Source of the DNA: Epiperipatus broadwayi
Lineage: Eukaryota; Onychophora; Udeonychophora; Euonychophora; Peripatidae
NCBI GenBank assembly: GCA_028023455.1
Contig: JAQFVV010000232.1
Span: 992,001 to 1,056,000 of the forward strand
Direction: 5' to 3'
DNA length: 64,000 bases
The translations under genes and the position numbers were made by a program. Of the stretch, positions 34,325 to 44,837 are shown piece after piece. The notes below the pieces were generated by a model that was not told the DNA's origin, did no database searches, and saw only the letters and a list, made by a program, of their open reading frames with translations. Numbering within the stretch: the stretch's first letter is position 1; the number at the start of each line of letters is the position of its first letter.

Positions 34325-34674
34325 AAACAGAGCAAAACTCTCCATACAGTATTGCCACCTGTGCTAAACAGAGTAATCAATGGATGCCCGAAGGCTTGTG
34401 CATAAAATCCCTATCTAATGCCTACTCATCCAATATCCCCAGACTAGTTTCTGGCTTGTGGCCTTCGTCAGTGAGGAGCTTTGGATCTGAGAGCACTGCA
34501 TCTAGATCTTAGGATCTAATGCAACCCTCTAGCAACCACCTTTTATCTCTACTTAACTACAAAACTATGAGAATGAAATTGAAAACACAAAAAATATTTT
34601 CAATCTAAGCTCAATAGCTCTGTTTATCAACAATTAATGTGCTAGTATAGGAAATGTGATCATGTGATGCTTAA
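34325..34674 (-). mobile_element. Hammerhead-bearing repeat, single unit (350 bp)
   Basis: The insertion is flanked by an exact 13-bp duplication TGATTTGAAACAT (34312-34324, 34675-34687). It matches the unit in 25614-26257 (GCAAAACTCTCCATACAG, TCAATGGATGCCCGAAGG, TAGATCTTAGGATCTAATG). It has no ORF. The minus strand encodes a hammerhead motif at 34436-34477. Its size and long target duplications fit a retroposed non-autonomous element, such as an animal retrozyme or a Penelope-dependent repeat. Confidence 0.8.
34436..34477 (-). ncRNA. Hammerhead ribozyme motif, probable
   Basis: Read on the minus strand from 34477: TCCTCA (stem I), CTGACGA (core, 34471-34465), AGGCCACAAGCCA (stem II GGC/GCC, with an A-A mismatch at its base), GAAA (34451-34448), CTAG (stem III reduced to one or two pairs), TC (cleavage after 34442), TGGGGA (34441-34436) pairing with TCCTCA, one G-U. 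All invariant core positions are present. The tiny stem III is characteristic of hammerheads in Penelope-like elements and animal retrozymes, which often act as dimers. The stem II base mismatch is the main reason for doubt. Confidence 0.65.
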
Positions 34675-34899
34675 TGATTTGAAACATCTTAAGTGTGAAC
34701 AACATGTTTATTAATGAAGTTACAAAATCAATAACTATTTTTACATAATTATCCAGGTGTTCTAAAAATAATATATCATATTTAGGAAACACACACGCAG
34801 TTTAATATTCATATTTAGTGCTTTCCTGAAAGTTTGTGATGATGGTATTTTATTTGTCTTGTACTGTATATATATATTGGAGTATTTGTATACAGTATT

Positions 34900-35228
34900 A
34901 TCAACAAATTAAAAATCCTCCTTTTTTCTTTTCAAAAACTTTATTTTCTTATCTCAATACTGAACATATATATATATATACTGTATATACAGTATTTATA
35001 TAATACAAAACTCCGTTTCAACTGTTTATCTTCATACAGTCATTTTCAAGGATATCTCTCCCCCACTGCTATATTTTATTAATCTTTCTTTTACATTATT
35101 TAATTACAAATCAACGTTGGAGTTTTTGTATTATATAAATATGTATACTGTATATGTTCAGTATTGAGATAAGAAAATAATGTTTTTGAAAAGAAAAAGG
35201 AGATAGATTTTTAATTTGTTGATATTAT
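34900..35228. repeat. Hairpin with ~110-bp arms inside the Tigger element
   Basis: The left arm (about 34900-35015) and right arm (about 35114-35228) are near-perfect inverted copies: CAACAAATTAAAAATC..., TTTTCTTTTCAAAAAC, CTTATCTCAATACTGAACAT and TATAATACAAAACTCC. About 100 unpaired bases lie between. No gene is seen. It may be a small foldback element or an internal part of the Tigger derivative. Confidence 0.75.
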
Positions 35229-35975
35229 TGTAGAACATATATACGTATTTTAAAAGAAAAAGTGGATGAACATTTGCTGTGTTATTTATTATATATGATG
35301 TATACAGTATTATAGATTCAGTAATTATAGATATTTTAAGGGTTTTATGAATAAAATATTGTATGCGTATACAGTTACAGCAAAGTCATTACCTGTATAC
35401 ATATTACAATAATATACTTTTGCTTTTGGGTAAAATGAATTTAATATAGCTATCTCTGATGTCATCAGTGATGCAAATTCAAGATGGCTGCCAAAATTTT
35501 TTTTTTTTATTTTTCCCAATCGTTATAGCGAATAATTGATTGTACATCGAAGTAGTGGGTGCAAATTGATGATGATCGCTATTGCGAAATATCGCTAAGT
35601 AGACGATCGCTAAGCGGGGTAAAGGTGTATTTGAATTTAAATGACAATTGAAGACTAAAACAATTTCTGTGGTTTGTTATAGTTTTATTCAAATTTGCAA
35701 ACTTTCGTTTGTCTGCCTGATGAAGTGGTTTCTTTCTTTTTATAACCTAATGCTAAGTGCATTTTTGGAGAAATTCACTGTAATCATAGCTCTCTTAAAT
35801 TAATTATTGTTGCTGCTCTATTTATACTGTAATTATGCATATATTTTTATTTATTTATCTTAATTTAAATATTCCATTTGGTAGATAATTGTATGCTGTT
35901 TTCTTTTGTTTATTATGTTTCTATGGTTGACAATATATTATAACCATTATATTCATTTATAATTTTTATTATGGT

Positions 35976-36157
35976 ATTGCTTTCTTATTTGTATTAGGAG
36001 TGGAGGGTGTATGTTTTTATCAGTTTAATGTCTGATACACCCCCTAATGATGTCCAGAATATTAAACTGATATTTGGAATTGGGTGGAAAGATAGAAGCC
36101 TGCTCAGTGTCTGCCATGGATTAACCTGGTATTACAGTACTTTAGGAACAGCCCATT
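35976..36157 (+). pseudogene. U2 snRNA pseudogene
   Basis: This is a nearly full-length but decayed U2 spliceosomal RNA copy. The diagnostic stem-loop II text TATCAGTTTAATGTCTGATA (36018-36037) is almost identical to U2. It is followed by the CCCCCTAATGATGTCC region, AATATTAAACTGATATTTGG (Sm-site region, decayed), TAGAAGCCTGCTC and stem-loop IV CCTGGTATTACAGTACTTTA. The 5' third is poor, and the branch-point pairing box GTAGTA is not preserved (GGTGTATG instead). That, plus the altered Sm site and the A-rich sequence after the 3' end, argues for a retroposed pseudogene. Confidence 0.88.
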
Positions 36158-36449
36158 AAAAAACAAACTAATCAAAGTATAAATAGCCTAAATTATATGC
36201 TTAAAAGTTAAAATATCTGTACTATATATGAAAAGATTATCACATCATACAAGCTTTATAATATGAATAGTAGTTTCATTGCTTTTCTTCAAGACATTCT
36301 TTCTAATATTTTTTATTGTTTTGAAATCTGCCATTGAAGTTTTCTGCTATGAAATCATTTATATGATGAATTTTTGTGATTAATTTTAAATCAATTTTAT
36401 CAATGTTTTTACATTACATCTACCATTTACATAAGATTTAATTAATATA

Positions 36450-36815
36450 ATGCTAAAAATATTTGCCTCTGAGCCTTATTCCATATTAATAGATAATTAT
36501 TCATATATATATATATATATCTTTTTATGTAAATTGGAACATTATTTTTTAACATTACAGCTTTTAAATCTTCATAATATTTATAAGAAAGATTTAGAAG
36601 TTGTAATGTTAAAAAATAAAAGGACTCACATTTTCATATAAAGGTATGTAATATTTAATAAGACTCGGACAAATTGATTTTTTATTAGAAAATATTAATA
36701 AGTTAAATAACATTAAATTGATTGTAAAAAAAGAAAATAAGCTGACATTTTTAGGCATAATGTTAATAAAATCTTATATAAATGGTAAATGTAATATAGA
36801 AACATTGATACTGTA
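36450..36815 (+). mobile_element. Penelope-like RT C-terminal fragment
   Basis: A decayed + strand frame around 36560-36810 gives LEVVMLKNKRTHI, a broken RYV-like segment (about 36645), then DFLLENINKLNNIKLIVKKE and NKLTFLGIMLIKSYINGKCN. The last part matches the LxFLDVxI motif that follows the catalytic box in Penelope RTs. The text stops near 36813. A continuation (TVSIHKKAIWVNN) occurs 5.3 kb later at 42130, possibly because other elements split the PLE. Confidence 0.6.
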
Positions 36816-38023
36816 ATGGTCAGATTTGTCTATCTCGCTAACACACTGCAGAATTCAAATCCCAGACACGAAACTCAACACTCTAGGAGTGGTTGCCTTC
36901 TAGAAATCCTAAGTTCGAATCTAAAGTCTGTATTCCACAGCGCCACCTATGTGACAACGCATCTGACGCTACTAATAGCATATTTTCTTGTCGGTGCCGG
37001 TGGTCAGGGAGAAGCAAGAGACTGTATTACAATACATCATTAGGTTCGCTAACTAAAAACTATGGATGGTACAAAATATATATAAGGTGAAATAGACTGG
37101 AGTAATGGTGTGGATCGCAGAAAATAAATAAATATATTTAAACTGACTAAAATTTAAATACGGTTTATTAATTATACATTATAAAATCGCATTGTCTGAA
37201 TAAGCCAGACCGTGCTGTCAACTCATTAAAACATAAATATATATATTTGGAATAAATTTAATAAAGTGCCATTTACATTAATGCTTGTTAATTTATGCAT
37301 GATCTGTATACCTCAGGTCACTGCAAGATAATATCATAATAATGTGCTTAAGTAAAAGTACAGTTACATGAAGAAAGGTTGATTTCAAGATATATGAGGC
37401 CTATGGCGAATATAATAAGTGTTTGCTTAAATCAATTTATATATTTAAGATTAGAGAAAAGAACCAGTATTGAATTCAAGAATAATGTGGACGAAAGCTC
37501 ATTGAGCTAGAGGCATGGAAGTGGTTAATACGCGGGCAATTGAATAAAATATTTTAATATTTAAAAGAGAATGGTGGTACTAGTGGAGGGTCAATATATA
37601 GGTTGGAGTGCGATATGTTAAAACTGCGGCTTTGTGAAATAAAATAAAACAATAAAATTAAAGCAGACAGGATGGCGTCTCGCCATGGACCCCATAGAAA
37701 GTTTTGTCACAAACAGCCCAAGTATGGCATTGTACAATGAACTCCATGGCTGGGTGACTTAAGCGTAATATTGCCAGGTATGGCTTCTAGCTCATACACT
37801 ATGTGGAAACTGTGAGAAGAAAAGGGAAAGGTCTGAGCCGTAAATCCCTAGAGAAACAAAGCAGGTCTCAACATCCCATATGCCTACACCAATAACACAC
37901 AATATAAAACATAAACAAATATATGGAAGGGATAACTAAATAAATAAAGGCACTTAACCAATTCCTATATAATTTAAAGATGATCTGCACAGTCTCGACC
38001 TCAACTTTTACATTTCATAAATG
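36816..38023. other. Unassigned, moderately GC-rich stretch
   Basis: It starts with two B-box-like tracts (GAATTCAAATCCC at about 36851, AAGTTCGAATCT at about 36910) and AGCGCCACCTATGTG (about 36937), suggesting a tRNA-derived SINE remnant at 36816-37040. Further on it includes CAGACAGGATGGCGTCTCGC and other non-repetitive text that I do not recognise. No coding frame with support is seen. Confidence 0.35.
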
Positions 38024-38284
38024 GCGTTATAAATACAATCCGGGCACGGCTGCTTAGGGCGCTGATGCTATACAAAATCAATCAACTGTAACATTATCGG
38101 GCCACCACAACTTTTTTTTTTATAGAAAAGGTTTTTTTTTTTTTGATGAAACAAATTTTTATATTCATTTTCGTTTTTTTTTTTTTTTTAACCTGACATT
38201 TTTCTTTATTCAACAAATTTTGGTAATTTAATTTTGTGTTTATTTTTCTGAATTTTAAAACTTTGGACTGTTTCACGGACGAAA

Positions 38285-39095
38285 AAACTTGTTTTAACCC
38301 CAAAAAATATAATACAATATTTGGGATTTCTTTCGACTTGCTTCTACCTTTTTTTTTTTTGGTTGACTAAATTGTTTTTATTATTAAATCAAAAATAACT
38401 TTTGTGTTGTTGGGGGTTCAAAAATTGTTTTGAAACCCCCACCCCCATCCTCGGATCAATAATAGTAACAAAAAGTCAATAATTTTTTTTTTTTTTAACT
38501 TTTACTTTTATTTATATTTCGTTTGAATTAGCCTTTTTTTTTTTTTGGCTTCTACAATAAACAGCTTTGGGAGGGGGGGGGGGCTTTCATACTGTAATTA
38601 TTAACAAAAAGTCAACAAAAATAGTTATTTATTTGAACCCCAGTTGTTTTAACCCTGTTGAAAAAATATAATGCAATTATTTGGGAATTGTTTCAAATTT
38701 TTTCTACCTTTTTTTTTTTGCTTGACCAAATTGTTTTTCTTCTTATTAAATCAATAGTAACTTTTGTGTTTTTGGGGGGTAAAAAATTGTTTTCAAACCC
38801 CCACACTAGGAAAAATAATTGTAACAAAAAGTCAATAATTTCTTTTTTTTTCCCTCATGTGTTAGCATCAGCCGGGAAGCGAACCCGCTAACCCGGGACA
38901 ACTGCTTGTAAAGCAACTGTCAACTTTTTCTCACTTTTTACTTTTATTTATATTTCGTTTGAATTACCTTTTTTTTTTTTTTTTGGCTTCTACAATAAAC
39001 TGCTTTTTTTTTTGGGGGGGGGGGACTTTCATACTTTGTTATTATTAACAAAAAGACAATAAAAATAGTAATTTATTTTAACTCCGCTGAAAAAA
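38285..39095. repeat. Two-copy tandem repeat (~365-bp unit)
   Basis: Two units share, in order, TTTTAACCC near the start, CTTTTGTGTT, GTTTTGAAACCCCCAC-like text, AACAAAAAGTCAATAATTT, TTATATTTCGTTTGAATTA, TTGGCTTCTACAATAAAC, a G-run and CTTTCATACT. Unit 2 is longer because a tRNA-like piece (38862-38935) sits in it. Unit 1 gives the uninterrupted sequence there. It lies inside Merlin element E. Confidence 0.8.
38862..38935 (-). pseudogene. tRNA-like retrosequence in tandem repeat
   Basis: The minus strand reads GTTGCTTTACAAGCAGTTG (anticodon-type hairpin with TTTACAA loop), CCCGGGTTAGCGGGTTCGC (B box GGGTTCGCTTCCC) and CGGCTGATGCTAACAC. It is about 74-80 bases, inserted cleanly relative to the first tandem unit. 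It is close in sequence to the tRNA-like insertion at 27003-27092. The D-arm half is missing or decayed, so it is not a working tRNA. Confidence 0.6.
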
Positions 39096-39749
39096 GATAA
39101 TCCAAATACTTGTCAATTTCTAATGAAATAAAAAAAGTACACAAACTTTTGACTTTTTCAACTTATGTATTATTTTATTGCTGTAATAAATACAGTCTGG
39201 TATTTGGAAGGACATATGTGCCTGAAAAAAGGACACAGTCTCTCACTTTCTGTACTCGGCAATACTGAAAAGTTTAAAAATTGCACGTTCTTCTCAGACC
39301 TTTTATTGGTCTCGTATGTTTTCCATGCTGAAACGTGACTTAGCATGGGAGCTTTGTCAAAGCGCGTTCGAACATATCCTTTGCCATTTTTTTATATATT
39401 AACATTTTTTTAGCGAAGTATGAGGATCATATGACAATTATTAGTAATTAACAACATTATTTAAATATAAATGACATTATTATGGAGATTTGAAAAGTTG
39501 TACCAACTTGCAATTAAAACACTTACGGTAATCAGCTATGAATAGAACAAATACACGTAAATAGTTTCGAAGTACAAAACAGGCCAAAATATTTTTGTGC
39601 AATGTCATGTAAAGCGGCCTACAATGGGTTAATACAATATAAATGTTGTATTAGCCTGCTGTAACGCCGGCTGCAGAAATGGCATTTTTATGTGTTTTAC
39701 ACATAAACAATGCCATCAGGCGGCCATGCCCGGATTTCAGATGATTACT

Positions 39750-41163
39750 GTTTTTTTAAAATAAGAAAAATGGAGGGGAATGCATGATTAAAATGGGATT
39801 CATAAGGTTATAAGTAGTCATGCATTTCTCTATATTATAAAGCCCACTTATCAATTTTGTGCATATCCTCACGTTGTATATATAAACGAAATATATCTTT
39901 TTTAAAAACAATTATTTAGGAGATTAGTAAAATAAAGTAGCCCTCGAACAAGTGATTTTAGAAGACATTTACTAAGGGGTCAGTTTTAAAATTAGTCTGC
40001 AATAATATGGCAGCACCCTAATAAAAGGGAATGAAATAATTTGCTCGTTCGATGACTATTTAAGGACACTACTATAATAAAAGAAAAATTAGCCAATATA
40101 TAAAATAGAAAATATCAACCCAAAGATAGAAAGAAAAGCACACGTTAGATTACAAAATATTTTACAGACAAACACAGTTTTATAATAAAAAAATATACGT
40201 AAATTTAGCTAGCTTTAAAAAGGGAAATAGACAACACAAGACCTTTTGGGTTAATGCAGGTTACCTCATATCAATTTGGGCAATTCGTGCACATTTTAGT
40301 CTTCTCCAATTTTAATTTGACGCTCTAATGGAAGTTAGGCAGCATGCTCTTGATGTAGCGGCTTCTTGGTTCATGATCAAATCCGACAAGTTCTGCAGCA
40401 GTGGCAGTTTACAATAGGTCCGGAGCATCTGATGCTGCAGGACTGGCCATCCCGAGCAAGAAGAGAGCCTTCTCGCCGGCTTCTACTCAGGCGTTCTCCG
40501 TTCAATAGGCAAAGGCTGGTATATTACGCATTTATCAATGGTATTGCTTCACTGACTTCGGCTGTAGTAAATTCAATATTTTAAATAATATCTCAGCTGA
40601 CAGGTTGAAGGCAAAATATTAAGAACATAAAATATTTAAAGCAAAGGAACTCGCAATAGATTATAATATAGCATAACAATAGCACAACAATATCATAGCA
40701 TAGAATAGAATATCAATTAATAAAATCGACCCTATATATACCAAACCAGCTTACAATGGAACTACCCCGCAGCGGTCGCTGTAGAGCCAAAAATAGATGC
40801 AAAAATAAAAGCTGCCAACTTATCCAAATATCTGAAAACATGGATTTTATAATTAGTTTTGCTTTCAAGATAGTCGGATTAGAACTTTTAATTTTAACAA
40901 TATTTTAATATAAAAATGCCTGAGTGGACATCTGTTGTTTATCTGATGGCAAAATATTTAAGCCACTAATTAATAAATTTTACAAAATTTAACTAATTAA
41001 ACCTATTGTTATCTTCCCAACACTCATTTACTTTGTACATAAAATTTGTGGCGTGATTTTTATAAATCTAAAACAAGAAAATTATTTTACTTTTAAATTG
41101 TAAATGTTTAAATCTATTTACGGTTAAATATTATTTGACTAAATGAAAACAAATATTAAGAGT
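39750..41163. other. Unassigned stretch
   Basis: No gene or repeat is recognised. A locally GC-richer part (40330-40560) has an open frame of 72 codons without recognisable motifs, which I do not treat as a gene. Confidence 0.45.
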
Positions 41164-41168
41164 GTAAT

Positions 41169-41796
41169 TGTTATGTTTTGGTCTGGATTACAGACGCAAC
41201 ATACAGAAATAATGTAAAGTAATACTGAAACAAGTATTACAATTAATATATTTATTATATGTACAAATATATACAATACAATATACTGTATATATACAAG
41301 TGAATATTTACAATGTAAACTCTGGGTTCTGCCTACCGCTTCCAGCTACACCTGATGGCTTGCCTCACGGGTAGGGTGTATGGCTCTTCCAGCTGTACAA
41401 GACAGCTTGCCTCGAGCCGAGAGTGGTCTTAGCAGCATCCGATCTCTGTGGGACTTGCCTAGCTGCGTAGACTAAATAGCGTAGTGCTATCAATGGGAAT
41501 ATTTGCTGCTGTTTAGGTTAGCAGAGTTTCCCTGGGAGAACGCAAAGAGTCTGTTTCAGGTTAGACAGACGTTCTTCCCTGATTCTCACAAAAGGCTGAC
41601 TATTTATACCCAGATCCCTGACCTTATTGAAAACCTTCGGATTCAGCAAGCATCATTGCTTATTGGTCTGTAATAATCATTGGCTATGTTTTAATCTATA
41701 CATCAGCCTATTGACCTGTGGCAAACAATTCTTAATCCGATCAGATAAGGAGGCATCTGGAATAGTCCATTTCTGAGAGAAGGGAGGACTATAACA
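41169..41796. mobile_element. Solo LTR with exact 5-bp target duplication
   Basis: This 628-bp sequence begins TGTTATG and ends CTATAACA, giving TG...CA ends with an inverted TGTTAT/ATAACA. It is flanked by GTAAT on both sides (41164-41168 and 41797-41801). No internal retrotransposon sequence lies nearby, so it is a solo LTR left by recombination between two LTRs. It is more GC-rich than its surroundings (CTCTGGGTTCTGCCTACC, GATCTCTGTGGGACTTGCC). A TATTTATACC box (about 41603) could be promoter-like. The family is not identified. Confidence 0.9.
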
Positions 41797-42071
41797 GTAA
41801 TATTTCTAAATTAAATAGATTTAAACAAAAATGACTTTAAATAATGATTCTATTATTTTATTTAAGTTTTAAATGTATTATCACAGTCTCTGTGTAAATT
41901 TACTTATATAACTACTTTTTAAAATGAATATGTATACATGCACATACTTGCAATTTATAAATTACTAATGTTAGTGTTTTAAAATTATATATATCATGAG
42001 CATTTATACATTCGTAATCTAATTTAGGCAGGATTTCGGCATATAAGTGGCAGTACAGACACTATGATAAA

Positions 42072-42345
42072 TTGGGGTTCAAAATAAGGTATGAGGGTAG
42101 GAAAGAAGTGAGAGAAGGTGAAACTAAGATTACTGTTTCAATACATAAAAAAGCAATATGGGTAAATAATATAAATTCAAGATTTTATAGAATTATAAAT
42201 TCTTGCTCAAATAAAGATGCTTATAATAGACAAATAACATTAATAAAGGAAGAACTTTTAAATAATGATTATCCAATTAAATTTATTTACAATAATTGTA
42301 ATAAAAATTTTAATAGTAATAATAATTTAATATGAAATTAAATGC
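42072..42345 (+). mobile_element. Penelope-like fragment (post-RT linker)
   Basis: The frame contains ITVSIHKKAIWVNNINSRFY and IINSCSNKDAYNRQITLIKE then ELLNNDYPIKFI. This corresponds to the segment after the Penelope RT (T-x-Y/H-R-K-x-x-W, then the E-L-x-x-N-x-Y-P stretch). It is homologous to the minus-strand fragment at 32640-32850. It could continue the RT fragment ending at 36813. Confidence 0.6.
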
Positions 42346-42904
42346 CAAAAATGTTAAATTAATAATATTAGTACTAATTATGTTAGATAAACAAAAATAT
42401 CACCTGTTTATTTACATTTTGTAGAAATAGAACATGTATTTGGAAAAATATAAATTAAAGAAGCTATTTTTATAAATAATATTAAATCAACATTTGAGTT
42501 TAAAAACTGTGCTTACATAAATATGATTCAGGAAAATTCAAATAATAAAATTCCAAGAAATGAAAAGTAATCTATAGAAAAAATAAAAAGAAGGAAGCTA
42601 CTTTATAAAAGACGTAAAAATTTAATATAAATTAAATAAGAATATTTTATTAAAAAGCTTAAAATTGATAAAATATTAAATTTAAAGCATATAGAATTAA
42701 ATTTTATACATTAATATATATATATATATAATTTTAATAGAAATTTATTAAGTATATTATTGTGGTTACAATAATGTGAAATAGTATATGAGAAAATATA
42801 AAAAATTATATAAATTGATAAAAATTTACTATTTTTAATACGGTTATGATATAATTGTAATATAAATATTTGAGGATATATATTGTTTATATGGATTAGA
42901 TAAT

Positions 42905-43145
42905 CTGTATTTAAAGAGAAAGGATTGTATCTTTTTACTATATGCATCTTACTGATTTTTATAATAGTTCAGTGATGCTATGTTGAGTACAGCTGAAGCT
43001 CAAACCCAAACACAAGATAGAAACTTTATAAAGATAAAAGCAGTAGTCTTATCTTTATTCTGTACTCAGAACAGCATCATTGAGCTATTGTAAAAATCAG
43101 TAAGGCGCATATGGTAAAAAAAAGATGAAATCCTTTCTTTTTATA
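42905..43145. repeat. Hairpin, ~95-bp arms
   Basis: An inverted repeat: AAGGATTGTATCTTTTTACTATATGCATCTTACTGATTTTT-type sequence on the left (42918-43000) is mirrored by CTGTACTCAGAACAGCATCA and AAAAATCAGTAAGGCGCATA on the right (43055-43145). A loop of about 50 bases lies between. No gene is seen. It may be a small foldback element. Confidence 0.75.
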
Positions 43146-44181
43146 TCTAGATCTATGTGTGCTTAATAAATGAATTTGAATGTTACATAACCTTTATTTG
43201 TATAGTCATGTATATATATATTATCTGTGAAGAAGAGTGCTTCTCTGTCTATATATTCCTCAATTTACTCATCAAACTTCAATTGAAAATACTTAGTTTT
43301 TTATACTCTTTATAATTAGAATTTTTTTGCTCTTATTATTCCTTTATCTGAAAAAAAATTTGGCAACTATGCAAACTTTTTTCAGCAATTTTCAAGTGAT
43401 AATATTTGTTTTGATGATCTTAAATAGTTTTTCAATTCAAATTTAGTGGGAATTTATATGAAGAAAGTTAGCAACTAAATTGGTGAATACGTATTTATTT
43501 TCTGATTCTGTTAGGCTTTCACTTTTTTGAATAATTCAGATTTTTTTTTTTAATATATGTATCTAATCTTCTGGTGTAGACATTTATTTACTTTATGTGT
43601 TTCATGTTGATAATTATTCTAAATTTCATATTTCCTTTGAGATCTATTTGTTTTAATTTAAGATGTATTTAATATCAAAATAAAAATCGTAGTCTGCAGA
43701 GAAAAATTGTACCTCTATGGAAAATTCATTTAATAGATTTTAATAACTATGATATTGACAAAACTTTTTTCTTTTAATTTCTTATTCTTTGTTCTAACTA
43801 AATAGAACATTAATTCTAATTTGAGGTAAGTCCTGTAAATAATTAATATTTTGGATTTTTGTTGTTGTTGTTGACTTTTAATATAAAACATTTGAAGTAA
43901 CTGATTTAACTTCTCCAAACTAATCTGTAGACAGCCGATTTTTTGTTGACTAAATTTAAATCAATGCAAAGTTAAATGCATGCTTTGTTAGTAGTATTTT
44001 TTTTTTTAAGTAAAGTTTTATTAGTATTGTTAAATATATATATCTTATTTATTCATTTTTTAATGCAAGTTAATTATGATTATAATATATTATTTAAAAA
44101 GTTATATATTTCAATTCAATACTCATATAAAGATTTAATATAAAATTCTTCTGCAGTTCTAAGTTTTAACTTTTTTTATAA

Positions 44182-44301
<120 letters not shown>

Positions 44302-44837
44302 TGAAGCAATTTTTTTTTTTTGTATTAGTAATATATACATGTATATGCATATGTGTAGATGCATTTCATGTGTTTACAAAATAAAGTATTATAATCTTTA
44401 TATTATAATTCTAAATGGTATTTGCTTTTCTTTTCTTTATTGTAATATTTATAATTTATTATAAGTTATCTGCTGTGAAATAAGTTTGTATATTCTTAAA
44501 AGTTATCTTCATACTTCTAAAGATTTTTCATTTCATTCTTTCATTGATTATAAATATTTTTTTTGTTGTTTTTTTTTTTTTTTTGTCTTACTAATTTTTT
44601 TGTTCAATTTGTTTTCTTTTTATAAAATGAATAATGTCATAATCTTATTTTGTATTGCCATTAAGTTGGAGAGAATTACTATACAGATATTATCATAAGA
44701 TTCTGGAAAATGACTATGAGTCTATTAGTATACAATATTAAATATTGGAAATAAGATGCAAAATCATGTAAATATTTCTTAAATATCATCATGATAAACT
44801 ATTAATATGTAAACAATTTATGATAACCATACATCAG

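Larger units (their letters stand above)
33612..35627. mobile_element. Tigger/pogo-like DNA transposon, non-autonomous
   Basis: Perfect 22-bp terminal inverted repeats begin CACCTTTACCCCGCTTAGCG (33612-33633) and end in the inverse (35606-35627), with TA on both sides (33610-33611, 35628-35629). Internal text next to the left end (TAAGCAAGAATATCG, TAATGGGGGTCTATGGGAAA) is typical of Tigger-type elements. No transposase is visible. The interior is filled with a later insertion (34325-34674) and a hairpin (about 34900-35228). The original element would be about 1.65 kb without the insertion. Confidence 0.88.
38024..39749 (-). mobile_element. Merlin-type element E, with internal tandem repeat
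   Basis: The termini are imperfect inverted repeats: left AATCCGGGCACGGCTGCTTA and right (rc) AATCCGGGCATGGCCGCCTG, the latter leading into ATGGCATTGTTTATG. Counting from AGTAATCATC, the right end has CTGATGG at positions 31-37, as in elements B, C and D. The minus strand near 39180-39320 reads FKLFSVLPSTESERLC, a Merlin N-terminus. I found no clear 8-bp duplication, so the exact ends are approximate. Most of the body is a tandem duplication (38285-38650 and 38651-39090) rich in T-runs and a G-run. Confidence 0.6.

Noticed and set aside
35700-35760. CTGATGA near 35718 as another hammerhead
   Set aside because: No stem II and no GAAA box at usable distance.
38094-38303. Lysine-rich minus-strand open frame
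   Set aside because: Produced by T-runs on the + strand in a tandem repeat; not a protein.
40366-40584. 72-codon + strand open frame in a GC-richer patch
   Set aside because: No recognisable domain, no splice context and no repeat partner; insufficient evidence for a gene.
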